From: Rickettsia endosymbiont of Oxypoda opaca
GTDB lineage: Bacteria; Pseudomonadota; Alphaproteobacteria; Rickettsiales; Rickettsiaceae
Direction of reading: 5' to 3'
Assembly (NCBI GenBank): GCA_020881235.1
Contig: JAJIYK010000024.1
Coordinates: 1-41,096 of the forward strand
Length of the DNA stretch: 41,096 bases
In this document: piece after piece, positions 17,365 through 25,401 of the stretch
Layout: every line of letters starts with the position of its first letter
How positions within the stretch are numbered: position 1 is the first letter of the stretch
The notes under the pieces: model-generated
Told to the model about the DNA's origin: nothing
What the model saw: the letters and a program-made list of their open reading frames with translations, nothing else
Databases searched by the model: none
Program-made: the position numbers and the translations under genes

Positions 17365-18858
17365 ATGATATACTCTAGAATGACCCCTTTATTACTCGGT
17401 ATGCTTAGCGGGCTTGTTTTTGCACCGACCTTTTTTTTGCCGCTACTCTTTACTTTATCGTATCTATGCTATCAGGTTAAGAGCTGCAAAAATTGGCAGC
17501 AAGCGGCAATAGTTAGTTTTATATTCGGCTTCGGGCATTTTTTAGTCGGTATGTATTGGATTAGCCTCGGGGTTAGTGTTTATATTGAAGAATTTTGGTG
17601 GGCTATTCCGTTTGCGTTAATAGGGTTACCGCTTATCTTAGCTTGTTTTATTTCGGCTAGCTGTATATGTAGTTTTTTTGCGAGAGATAATGAATATTAT
17701 CAATTTATATTTTGTTTATATTGGATATTATTCGAGTGGGTTAGGTCATGGATATTTACCGGTCTTCCTTGGAATCTTATAGGCTATGCTTTTTCATTTT
17801 CGGATATATTAATTCAAGTCGTTAGTATAATAGGGATATACGGGCTTAGCTTTATCGTGATTTATATTTCTACTAGTTTTTATCCTCTTTTTGCTAAACA
17901 GTATAAGCAGTTTAAAATATTGTTAATCAATTCGATTATTATAGTAACTATTATTGCTATTTACGGAAAAGTTAGATTGGATAATAACCCTACTAATTTT
18001 TCAGATATTAAAGTACGCTTAATACAACCAAGTATTGCACAAACTGCTAAGTGGGATGCAAGCGAGTTCTGGAAGAATTTAATGCTACATATTAAATTAT
18101 CCGAAGATTCTTCTGCCGACTTAATTATCTGGTCGGAAGCAGCGTTAGTAGTTCCATTTAATCAACCGGAAGTAAAGTCGGAATTGTTGAAAATGTTAAG
18201 ACCGTCTAAAGCAATTTTAATTACCGGCGGAGTAGATAGTAACGAGGAGTCGGGCGATAACTTTGAGCTTTATACTAGTATGTATGCAGTCGCAAAAAAC
18301 GGTAGTAAGTTATTTGAATACCATAAATCTCACTTAGTCCCGTTCGGGGAATATATGCCTTTAAAAAATATATTGCCCTTTAAAAAACTAACGCATGGGT
18401 TTGTTGATTATACTGAAGGAAAAAGCGAGCTTGTTTACCTTGAAAAGCTTAATCTTAAAATCAAACCGCTTATTTGTTATGAATCGATTTTTCCGGATTT
18501 TGTCCGTACTTCAAATAAAATTGCCGATTTGATAATTAATATTACTAACGATGCTTGGTACGGTGAATCGAGCGGTCCTTATCAGCATTTTCAAATTAGT
18601 CGCAGTAGAGCAGTGGAAAACGGTTTGCCTATGATTAGGGTAGCAAATAACGGTATTTCCTCTATAATTGACCCCTTAGGGCGTATAATAAAGAAATTAG
18701 ACTTAAATAAAATCGGCTATATAGACGGATTAATTCCTCAGAAAGTCAATTCCCCTACTATATATTCACAATTTGGCAATAAATGCATTTTAATAGTTAT
18801 TATCGCTATATTGCTAACTCATTATCTAATAAACAGAATAATACGTAGACAAAAATAA
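17365..18858 (+). CDS. lnt: Apolipoprotein N-acyltransferase
   Basis: This inner-membrane enzyme adds the third acyl chain to lipoproteins, needed for export to the outer membrane. Six or more N-terminal helices precede a nitrilase-type periplasmic domain with the catalytic triad Glu258 (WSEAA), Lys321 ([14 protein letters not shown]) and Cys371 ([13 protein letters not shown]). A final helix lies at about residues 475-492. The 497-residue length fits. The ATG at 17365 lacks a clear ribosome binding site; the ATG at codon 6 is an alternative. All catalytic residues are present. Confidence 0.95.
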   Translation: MIYSRMTPLLLGMLSGLVFAPTFFLPLLFTLSYLCYQVKSCKNWQQAAIVSFIFGFGHFLVGMYWISLGVSVYIEEFWWAIPFALIGLPLILACFISASCICSFFARDNEYYQFIFCLYWILFEWVRSWIFTGLPWNLIGYAFSFSDILIQVVSIIGIYGLSFIVIYISTSFYPLFAKQYKQFKILLINSIIIVTIIAIYGKVRLDNNPTNFSDIKVRLIQPSIAQTAKWDASEFWKNLMLHIKLSEDSSADLIIWSEAALVVPFNQPEVKSELLKMLRPSKAILITGGVDSNEESGDNFELYTSMYAVAKNGSKLFEYHKSHLVPFGEYMPLKNILPFKKLTHGFVDYTEGKSELVYLEKLNLKIKPLICYESIFPDFVRTSNKIADLIINITNDAWYGESSGPYQHFQISRSRAVENGLPMIRVANNGISSIIDPLGRIIKKLDLNKIGYIDGLIPQKVNSPTIYSQFGNKCILIVIIAILLTHYLINRIIRRQK

Positions 18859-18886
18859 AAAATTAATAAATTTTTCAATAAGTTAC

Positions 18887-18914
18887 TTGATTAAGAAAAA
18901 ACTATCATTATAAT
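18887..18914 (+). promoter_or_regulatory. Probable sigma-70 promoter of the XRE regulator
   Basis: TTGATT (18887-18892) and TATAAT (18909-18914) are separated by 16 bases and lie about 47 bases ahead of the start codon. The -10 box is consensus. This suggests the regulator is transcribed on its own rather than from lnt. Confidence 0.55.
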
Positions 18915-18961
18915 ATATCTAAAGTTGAATAAATATTTCAATAATTAAATTAATTGTAAAG

Positions 18962-19294
18962 ATGAACGAATCAAGAAAACAGGTTGAGAAGCTTGCTAGC
19001 AAGCGCCTAAAACAACGCCGCATTGCTTTGGGGTTAAGTCAAAAAGATTTAGGTAAAGTTACTGAGATAAGTACTCAACAAATACAAAAATACGAAGAAG
19101 GATTAAGTAAAATACCGGTAAGTAGGCTATATGTTTTTGCAAAAATTTTAAATACTCCGTTAAAATACTTTATAGATAGTTCAGAAAAAACTGAAAAAGA
19201 AATAGAAATAGAATATTTATTTAAAGAGCCAAAAAACAAAGCAAAAGCGGTTGCCGAAGAAGATGAAAAATATAAAGGACGTGATGACTCTTAA
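18962..19294 (+). CDS. XRE-family transcriptional regulator
   Basis: This 110-residue protein has a single helix-turn-helix domain (LASKRLKQRRIALGLSQKDLGKVTEISTQQIQKYEEGLSKIPVSRLYVFAKIL, residues 12-64) followed by a charged tail rich in Glu and Lys. It resembles the small Cro/CI-type regulators common in alphaproteobacteria, which include growth and stress regulators as well as phage repressors. The lack of phage genes nearby, apart from the terminase 2 kb away, leaves its role open. It has its own promoter-like sequence and is followed by a repeat-filled gap, so it appears monocistronic. Confidence 0.85.
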   Translation: MNESRKQVEKLASKRLKQRRIALGLSQKDLGKVTEISTQQIQKYEEGLSKIPVSRLYVFAKILNTPLKYFIDSSEKTEKEIEIEYLFKEPKNKAKAVAEEDEKYKGRDDS

Positions 19295-19378
19295 GGTTGT
19301 TTAGTAATATTTTTTAGTAAAACGATAATTTTCTATTGACTTAAAATTATATAATTTCTAATGTTTTTTTAAGGGATC

Positions 19379-19644
19379 GGCGTTATTGCATGGCTCGAAT
19401 TTTTACAAAGCGTTCGGTGTCATGCCGTGACTTGGTCAGCGTTGCTGTATGGCTCATAATTTACCGTATTATAGTTATTACAAGTATGGTGTCATACCGT
19501 GGCTTGACCACGGTATCCAGAAAAAACCTTAACAAAAAGACTGGATGCCGTGATCAAGTCACGGCATGACACACTATACTTTATGGTATGCCACCATACT
19601 TGTAATAATATGATGCTGGTAAATTATGAGCCATGCAACAACGC
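19379..19644. repeat. Composite family A repeat (A inside A)
   Basis: An outer left half (GCGTTATTGCATGGCTCGAA to CCGTGACTTGGTCA) is interrupted at about 19439 by a second left terminus and a complete core (arms 19491-19520 and 19541-19570). An outer right half ending GAGCCATGCAACAACGC follows. The inner copy lacks a proper right terminus, so this is a mosaic rather than a clean insertion. The 19295-19378 stretch is AT-rich, and I see nothing else in it. Confidence 0.8.
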
Positions 19645-19746
19645 TACAATGGTACGCAATGACGATTCTGGTATCCACGCTTACCCCTAAAGCTAATGCT
19701 CACTTGCGTTTAAGTGGCATATTTTTTTAATAATATTAAGCAAGCA

Positions 19747-20673
19747 ATGAATATAAGCCCTGATTACTTAATTGAAAGAAGACAGAAGAAATCACAATTG
19801 TTAATTTGGAAATTAATTGCAATTTTATTGATCATAATTTTAGTCGCTATTGTCAGTAAAAATTTTATATCGAAAGATAGCTTGCCTATTAATCAGGAAT
19901 ATATAGCTTCAATACTAATAGACGGTATAATTCTTGAAGATGCAAAGCGTGATAAAAAACTCAAAAAAATAATTAACGATACGCAAATTAAAGCGTTGAT
20001 AGTTAACGTTAATTCACCGGGTGGAACGGTAGTAGGGTCAGAGAAAGTTTATAATATCTTACGTAAAATATCCGAGAAAAAACCGGTGGTGATAGTCATG
20101 GGGACGATGGCGGCAAGCGGCGGCTATTTAATATCTCTCGGCGGTGATTATATAGTGAGTCATAACGGCACGATTACCGGCTCAATCGGAGTGATATTAC
20201 AAACTGCCGAAGTCACGGATTTGGCTGAAAAATTAGGAGTTAAGTTTACTAGCTTTAAATCGGGTGAACTAAAAGCCGCTCCAAATCCTACGGAAAAAGT
20301 TACGGAAGCCGTGCGTATTGCTATAATGGAAAATATTTATGATACCTATGATTATTTTATTGAGCTTGTCGCATTACGTCGAAAAATTCCGCTTATAGAG
20401 GTGAAAAAAATAGCAGACGGTAGAATATATTCAGGGCGTCAAGCTTTAAAACTCAACTTAGTAGATAGTGTCGGCTCCGAAGATATGGCATTAAAATGGC
20501 TATATGATGTTAGAAAAATTAGTTCGGAGTTGGCGGTAAAAGAGTTTAAACTAAAACCGAAACCTAAATTATTTGAAATGATTTTTGAGGATTTTGATAA
20601 TATCGTTCCAAGTTTCTTTAAAAATAATTTTCATGGGGCAAAAGCAATTTTTAATGCAGGCAATTTTCAATAA
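19747..20673 (+). CDS. sppA: Signal peptide peptidase SppA (short form)
   Basis: This membrane-anchored serine peptidase degrades leftover signal peptides. A transmembrane helix lies at residues 20-38. The S49 domain has the nucleophile Ser124 in MAASGGYLIS and the catalytic Lys in FKSGELKAAPNP (Lys171 or Lys176). VNSPGGTVVGSE and GTITGSIGVI are also typical. I use the ATG at 19747 (308 residues); an in-frame GTG at 19714 would add 11 residues, and neither has a strong ribosome binding site. The stop overlaps the start of the next gene by one base, indicating coupling. Confidence 0.92.
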   Translation: MNISPDYLIERRQKKSQLLIWKLIAILLIIILVAIVSKNFISKDSLPINQEYIASILIDGIILEDAKRDKKLKKIINDTQIKALIVNVNSPGGTVVGSEKVYNILRKISEKKPVVIVMGTMAASGGYLISLGGDYIVSHNGTITGSIGVILQTAEVTDLAEKLGVKFTSFKSGELKAAPNPTEKVTEAVRIAIMENIYDTYDYFIELVALRRKIPLIEVKKIADGRIYSGRQALKLNLVDSVGSEDMALKWLYDVRKISSELAVKEFKLKPKPKLFEMIFEDFDNIVPSFFKNNFHGAKAIFNAGNFQ

Positions 20674-20942
20674 TGGCTACTAAATCTTCCCCTAAATCTC
20701 ATTTTAAGGCTTATCTTGTTGATAAAATACATAATGAATTAAATTATCTTTCTAAAGAAGATATTGCAGATTCGGTAAATCTAGTTTTAGATTATTTGCA
20801 GCAATCACTTAAAGAGGAAAAGCGAATTGAAATAAGAGGTTTCGGCAGTTTTTCTATCCGGCAACGTAAATTCCCACAAAGTGATAAGTTTTATAAAACT
20901 ATTTATTATAGAATGCCTAAAAATTTATTTAAGAATGATTAG
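20673..20942 (+). CDS. HU/IHF-family DNA-binding protein with atypical arm
   Basis: This 89-residue member of the bacterial histone-like family has an N-terminal helical dimerisation region (residues 10-50) and the family hallmark RGFGSFSIRQR (55-65). The normal beta-arm, with its RNPxTG proline, is replaced by FPQSDKFYKTIYYRMPKNLFKND, and the usual C-terminal helix is short or absent. It may bend DNA less or recognise a different site. The ATG overlaps the sppA TAA, so it is probably translated from the same message. I do not assign it as IHF-alpha, IHF-beta or HU. Confidence 0.82.
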   Translation: MATKSSPKSHFKAYLVDKIHNELNYLSKEDIADSVNLVLDYLQQSLKEEKRIEIRGFGSFSIRQRKFPQSDKFYKTIYYRMPKNLFKND

Positions 20943-20986
20943 CTTCTGTGAACAAAATTTAAATTATATAAATAATTATATAAATG

Positions 20987-21063
20987 TGGTGCATTCGATT
21001 GGATTTGAACCAACGACCTTTGCCTTCGGAGGGCAATGCTCTATCCAGCTGAGCTACGAATGC
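20987..21063 (-). tRNA. tRNA-Arg (anticodon CCG)
   Basis: A complete cloverleaf on the minus strand has acceptor stem GCATTCG/CGAATGC (7 bp, perfect), D stem GCTC/GAGC and anticodon stem TTGCC/GGCAA around loop CTCCGAA (anticodon CCG, reading CGG). The T arm is GTTGG-TTCAAAT-CCAAT, followed by discriminator A and an encoded CCA. It lies between the HU-like gene and a family A repeat. Confidence 0.95.
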
Positions 21064-21096
21064 TTATATTATTGATGTCATTATGACGGGTTTTTT

Positions 21097-21300
21097 GGCG
21101 TTGTTGCCTGGCTCATAATTTACCGTATTATGGTTATTACAAGTATGGTGTCATACCGTGGCTTGACCACGGTATCCAGTCTATAACGTCATAAAAAGGC
21201 TCTAAAATAAGTCTAATATGGCTTTATTTTTCTGGATACCGTGATCAAGGAACTAGAATGACACCGTACGCTTTGCAAAAATTCGAGCCACACAACAACG
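21097..21300. repeat. Full family A element with long spacer
   Basis: The left terminus GGCGTTGTTGCCTGGCTC and right terminus GAGCCACACAACAACG enclose arms at 21150-21179 and 21232-21262. The spacer is 52 bases here rather than about 20, and the right arm has the GGAACTAGAATGAC variant. The rest of the gap to folD (21301-21407) is AT-rich, and I see no other feature. Confidence 0.88.
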
Positions 21301-21407
21301 TCCCATGCAGGCAAGAATGGCATCTAGAGTGTTTTAACTATCCTCAAAAATAATAAAATTACCCGTTATTATAAGTTATTTGTTCAATAAGGTATAGAGA
21401 AATTTTA

Positions 21408-22295
21408 CTACAAAACCCCTTGTACAAACGTATTTTCATTTAAATTAAGCTGCTGCTTCATTGCTTTTAGCGTATTTTTTAGCAAAAAGGCAATAGTCAT
21501 AGGACCGATTCCGCCCGGAACGGGAGTAATATATTTTACTTTATTTACGACATTTTCAAAGTCAACATCGCCGACAATCTTATTATTAGGTAATCTAGTA
21601 ATTCCTACATCAATTACTAAGGTGCTTGAATTAAAATATTCCGCCGTTAATTGCAAAGGTGAGCCTATAGCAGATATTACTATGTCGGCTTTAGAAATTA
21701 TAGAACTTAGATTTTGCGTTTTAGAGTGGCAAATAGTAACTGTACAATTTTCTTTTAACAATAAAGCGGCAAGAGGTTTCCCGACAATATTTGAGCGTCC
21801 TATAATCACCGCATTTTTACCGGTTAAATTTTTTTCATAGTGTTTAATTACCTCAAGGCAACCAAGAGAAGTGCAAGGAACGAATCCCCTATTTAATCCG
21901 CTATGTAAATAACCGACATTTAAGGGATGGAAGCCGTCAACGTCTTTGCTCGGTGCAACCGCCGATAAAATACTTTCTTTGTCTATATTAGTCGGCAGCG
22001 GTAATTGCACGATAATCCCCGAAATTTTAGGGTCATCGTTTAATTGATTAATTCGTTTTATTAGCTCACTTATTTGTATTGTTTCCGGCAATTTTAACTG
22101 TAGGGTATCTACCCCTATTTTAGTTGCACTTCTTACTTTGTTTTGTACGTATATATTACTTGCGTCGTTATCGCCTACCATTATAATAGCGAGCTTTGGG
22201 GAAATACCTATATTGTTTTTAATTGCCTCAATTTCTAATTTTAATTCGGCTAATATTTTATTAGCTAAAAGCTTTCCGTCAATTATATTATTCAC
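21408..22295 (-). CDS. folD: Bifunctional methylenetetrahydrofolate dehydrogenase/cyclohydrolase
   Basis: FolD interconverts 5,10-methylene- and 10-formyl-tetrahydrofolate using NADP. The active-site segments are [16 protein letters not shown] (with the catalytic Lys) and GIIVQLPLP, and the C-terminal part has [15 protein letters not shown] and [16 protein letters not shown] start at GTG 22295 (295 residues), because AAGGAG is ideally placed and overlaps the TAA of the upstream reductase gene. The frame runs a further 37 codons upstream, but inside that gene. The two genes are translationally coupled. Confidence 0.95.
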   Translation of the reverse strand: MNNIIDGKLLANKILAELKLEIEAIKNNIGISPKLAIIMVGDNDASNIYVQNKVRSATKIGVDTLQLKLPETIQISELIKRINQLNDDPKISGIIVQLPLPTNIDKESILSAVAPSKDVDGFHPLNVGYLHSGLNRGFVPCTSLGCLEVIKHYEKNLTGKNAVIIGRSNIVGKPLAALLLKENCTVTICHSKTQNLSSIISKADIVISAIGSPLQLTAEYFNSSTLVIDVGITRLPNNKIVGDVDFENVVNKVKYITPVPGGIGPMTIAFLLKNTLKAMKQQLNLNENTFVQGVL

Positions 22296-22302
22296 TGTTT
22301 TT

Positions 22303-23307
22303 TTACTCCTTGGTGGAGAATTTAGTAGTAGAATACTCAAAATGCAAAGCTTTTCCGTCAAACACACGGCTATAAGCATGATGAAGGCTGCTTGCCGCTT
22401 CGGCAAAACCGGTAAGAATTAATTTAAGCTTACCGGTATAATGAGCAATATCGCCGATTGCGTAAATATTTGGAATATTAGTTTGAAAATATGGCGGTTC
22501 TACTTCAATATGATGAAGCCTAACATTTAGTCCCCAATTACTTATCGGTCCGAGTTCCTGTTTAAGTCCAAAAAACGGCAATAAAATATTAGAGGTTAAT
22601 AAACGAGTATTATTATGCAAATCTTTTACGCCGACCTTTTCAAGTATTCCGTCCTTTCCCTGAAGAGAATCGAGTTGATAGCCGATGACTAACTCAATTT
22701 TACCGCTATCTGCTAGATTTTTTAATTGCCTTAAACTTTCATTTGCTGCTCTAAATTTATCACGCCTATGCACTAGATATATTTTTTTAGCGATCTCGGA
22801 AAGCGAAATAGCCCAGTCAACGGCTGAATCACCGCCACCGGCTATTACTATTTCTTTATCCTTAAAGCTATTGCGGTTATTTACAAAATAAAATACCGAT
22901 TTATCCTCAAATTTTTCAATATCTGCTAAAGGCGGTTTATTCGCTCCGAAGGAGCCGGCACCGACGGCAATGATAATAACCTTACCTTTGATAGTAATAT
23001 TTTTTGAAGTTTTAACCTCAAAAATTCCGCCTTGCTCTTTTAACTCTATAGCTTGCTGGTTAAGGTGATATATCGGATTAAAAGGTGCAGCTTGTAACTC
23101 TAGTTGTTTTATTAATTCCTCCCCCATAATTTTAGGGTGAGCAGGTATATCATATATAGGTTTTTCGGGATAAAGGGTAATACATTGCCCCCCTATTATT
23201 TCTTGCGAGTCGATAACGTGGCATTTCATACCGAGCATGCCGGCTTGAAAAATAGTAAATAGCCCAACCGGTCCTGCACCGATTATTATAACATCCGTAT
23301 TGTGCAT
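22303..23307 (-). CDS. Ferredoxin/flavodoxin-NADP reductase, thioredoxin reductase-like
   Basis: This 334-residue FAD and NAD(P) oxidoreductase has an FAD-binding [12 protein letters not shown] (residues 11-22), a [14 protein letters not shown]-binding motif and a C-terminal [11 protein letters not shown]. The CxxC redox pair of true thioredoxin reductase is absent at its usual place after the NADP motif. This fits the YumC-type ferredoxin-NADP reductases, which pass electrons between NADPH and ferredoxin. It is followed by folD with the ribosome binding site shared across the junction. Confidence 0.88.
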   Translation of the reverse strand: MHNTDVIIIGAGPVGLFTIFQAGMLGMKCHVIDSQEIIGGQCITLYPEKPIYDIPAHPKIMGEELIKQLELQAAPFNPIYHLNQQAIELKEQGGIFEVKTSKNITIKGKVIIIAVGAGSFGANKPPLADIEKFEDKSVFYFVNNRNSFKDKEIVIAGGGDSAVDWAISLSEIAKKIYLVHRRDKFRAANESLRQLKNLADSGKIELVIGYQLDSLQGKDGILEKVGVKDLHNNTRLLTSNILLPFFGLKQELGPISNWGLNVRLHHIEVEPPYFQTNIPNIYAIGDIAHYTGKLKLILTGFAEAASSLHHAYSRVFDGKALHFEYSTTKFSTKE

Positions 23308-23474
23308 GATAATTTATAAATAGAATTTGTTAGTCTGTTGGGATTTTATTGTAGAATTAACAAATAATCAACCTTCTTAAAAAAATAACTAAGCTTTAGT
23401 TATAAATTATATTGAAGTTTGCAATATTATAGCCGATTATGTTAATGTATAAGGTGTCATACTGTGGCTACGAC

Positions 23475-23643
23475 GGCGTTGCTGAATTTTTGATGTCATT
23501 CCCGCGAAGGCGGGAATCCAGAAAAACACTTAAAATAAGCAAAATTATATAAAAATTTACTGTATAATTCGCTTAAATATTTTCTGGATTCCCGCCTTCG
23601 CGGGAATGACACAAAGTGTAAAACCGATCCACGCAACAATGCC
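23475..23643. repeat. Full family C element, perfect 30-bp inverted repeat
   Basis: The arms at 23495-23524 and 23581-23610 are exact reverse complements, and each is itself a palindrome (CCCGCGAAGGCGGG type). The outer termini are GGCGTTGCTG at the left and CGATCCACGCAACAATGCC at the right. The architecture equals family A with different arm sequence. The 23308-23474 stretch is AT-rich, holds the upstream region of the reductase gene, and shows nothing else clear. Confidence 0.9.
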
Positions 23644-23803
23644 GATTAAGGAACTAGAATGACACAACCTTTTTTCAACGTTCGTACACTAGTGGGCTTG
23701 ACCACGGTATCCAGAAAAAACCTTAATAAAAAGACTGGATGCCGTGATCAAGTCACGGCATGACACCGTACGCTTTGCAAAAATTTGATTCATGCAACAA
23801 CGC
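23644..23803. repeat. Family A element, left part replaced
   Basis: It abuts the family C element directly. The left side carries GGAACTAGAATGAC and AACGTTCGTACACTAGTG. The core keeps an incomplete left arm ending at 23714 and a full right arm at 23735-23764, then the right terminus CATGCAACAACGC. Confidence 0.8.
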
Positions 23804-23825
23804 TATAAAATACACAAGGGTTGCT

Positions 23826-24083
23826 ATGCTTAATATTTGTTTAATTATCCTTTTCCTATTTATTGGCTTAATGACTTATCTTTTCATTAAGGCGATAGAT
23901 GTGTTTACTCAACTGTTAGTATTAAACAGTTTTACTAGTATTACGACATTATTAATTTGTGTTTGTGGATCGTATTTAAGAAATAGCTCTTATTTAGATA
24001 TCGCTCTTATTTATTTTTTCTTAAGTTTTATAGCAAGTAACGCTTATTTAAAATATTTTTTACATCAATCTAATCAAACTTAA
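23826..24083 (+). CDS. MnhF/MrpF-like cation antiporter subunit
   Basis: This 85-residue membrane protein has three predicted helices (about residues 2-22, 28-48 and 56-76). RNSSYLDIALIYFFLSFIAS resembles the last helices of MrpF, a small subunit of multisubunit Na+/H+ antiporters. The start is ATG 23826, with AAGGG upstream; the open frame begins 22 codons earlier in repeat sequence. No other Mrp subunit lies nearby, so partners must be encoded elsewhere if it works in such a complex. The next gene starts 3 bp after the stop. Confidence 0.75.
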   Translation: MLNICLIILFLFIGLMTYLFIKAIDVFTQLLVLNSFTSITTLLICVCGSYLRNSSYLDIALIYFFLSFIASNAYLKYFLHQSNQT

Positions 24084-24085
24084 AC

Positions 24086-25279
24086 ATGGTTATAGATATA
24101 GTACACGTTATAATATTGGGAAGTGGCTTAAGCGGTATGCTTACAGCACTATCGATGGCAAAAGTCGGTATTAAAACTACTATTATCGAAAGTAAGTCAG
24201 TTAAGGCAAATAATTTCTATAGCGATATAAGAAGTACGGCAATAACTCCATATTCTCAAAATTTTTTAAATAGCCTTGAAATATGGTCAGAGCTGGAAAA
24301 TTTAGCGGCTGAAATGCAAGATGTGTATGTAGTTGATAATAAAGCACCGGAAATATTGCATTTGAGAAATAAGCTACGATGTCATTCCCGCCTTCGCGGG
24401 AATGACATCAACGGGTTAGCAGCTCCTCTTGGATATGTAGTAAAAAATAGTGAGTTTAAAAAAGCTTTAGTGACAAAAATAAAAGAGAATTCTTTAATTA
24501 ATCTAATCGATGAATGTGAATATAAAAAAGTAGAAAGCAATCCCGATCACTCTGTTATAACGCTGGATAATAATAAGCAAATTACTTGTAATTTACTAAT
24601 AGTGTGTGACGGATATTATTCAAAAGTTCGATCATATTATTTTAGTGATGAAATAGAAGAATCTTATCAAACGGCACTTACTTTTGATGTTAAGCATGAA
24701 ATAAACCATGATAATTGTGCTATGGAGCATTTTCTGCCCTTAGGCCCTTTTGCTCTTCTACCGTTAAAAGATCAAAATAGCTCTTCAGTGATATGGTCTA
24801 CTAGTGCTAAACAGGCGTCTTTGCTACAAAATTTACCTGATGAAGAATTTGAATATTTAGTACAAAGAAATTGCGGTAAGTCTTTAGGAAAAATTACTAT
24901 TGATAGCAAGATTTCTGCTTTTCCGTTAAAAGCCCGTTTAGCTAAACAGTATTTTTATAATCGCATAGTGCTGATTGCCGATAGTGCACATATTATCCAC
25001 CCGCTTGCCGGTCAAGGTCTTAACCAAGGTATAAAAGATATAGAAGTCTTAACAAAACTAATAGATGTTATGGGCATAAAAGAGGAAACCTTACAACAAT
25101 ATCAAAAATTAAGGCAAGACGATAATTTTATTATGTATAAAATTACTGATGAGCTAAATAATATTTTTTCAAATTATTCAAAAAATTTATGGTATTTACG
25201 ACGTTTAGGTTTCAAGGCTATCGATAACTTAAAACCAATTAAAAATTTGATAACGCAATATGCTATGGGCGAGAGGTGA
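24086..25279 (+). CDS. UbiH/UbiF-family FAD monooxygenase with in-frame repeat
   Basis: This flavoprotein hydroxylase probably acts on the ubiquinone ring. It has FAD-binding GSGLSGMLTALSMAKVGIKTTIIES near the start, DGYYSKVR in the middle and the second FAD motif IADSAHIIHPLAGQGLNQG. The 397 residues include an insertion, RCHSRLRGNDI, encoded by a perfect family C palindrome at 24378-24409. It sits in the loop before APLGYVV, and the frame is preserved. It could serve as UbiH, UbiF or UbiI; I cannot decide which. It directly follows the MnhF-like gene. Confidence 0.9.
   Translation: MVIDIVHVIILGSGLSGMLTALSMAKVGIKTTIIESKSVKANNFYSDIRSTAITPYSQNFLNSLEIWSELENLAAEMQDVYVVDNKAPEILHLRNKLRCHSRLRGNDINGLAAPLGYVVKNSEFKKALVTKIKENSLINLIDECEYKKVESNPDHSVITLDNNKQITCNLLIVCDGYYSKVRSYYFSDEIEESYQTALTFDVKHEINHDNCAMEHFLPLGPFALLPLKDQNSSSVIWSTSAKQASLLQNLPDEEFEYLVQRNCGKSLGKITIDSKISAFPLKARLAKQYFYNRIVLIADSAHIIHPLAGQGLNQGIKDIEVLTKLIDVMGIKEETLQQYQKLRQDDNFIMYKITDELNNIFSNYSKNLWYLRRLGFKAIDNLKPIKNLITQYAMGER
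24378..24409. repeat. Family C palindrome inside the ubiH-like gene
   Basis: The 14-bp perfect stem GATGTCATTCCCGC with its complement has a 4-base loop and is read in frame as RCHSRLRGNDI. The same stem occurs between genes at 9402-9435. In-frame palindromic elements are a known feature of Rickettsia genomes. Confidence 0.93.
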
Positions 25280-25284
25280 GACGC

Positions 25285-25366
25285 TGTCATACCGAGGCCT
25301 CTTCCACGGTATCCAGAAAAAACCTTAATAAAAAAACTGGATGCCGTGGTCAAGCCACGGCATGAC
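25285..25366. repeat. Family A core without outer termini
   Basis: The arms flank a spacer of about 20 bases. The left arm has the loop variant CCGAGGCCTCTTCCACGG, and the right arm is the common GTCAAGCCACGG form. It starts 6 bases after the ubiH-like stop codon and ends about 35 bases before the next gene. Confidence 0.88.
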
Positions 25367-25401
25367 ATCGGTACATTTTGCAAAAACTTAAAAGGGTATT
25401 T

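Noticed and set aside
19350..19380. Promoter-like TTGACT and TATAAT after the XRE gene
   Set aside because: The two boxes are only 8 bases apart, far too close for a sigma-70 promoter.
20881..21075. 64-residue plus-strand ORF overlapping the HU-like gene
   Set aside because: It runs across the tRNA-Arg gene on the other strand and out of the HU-like frame.
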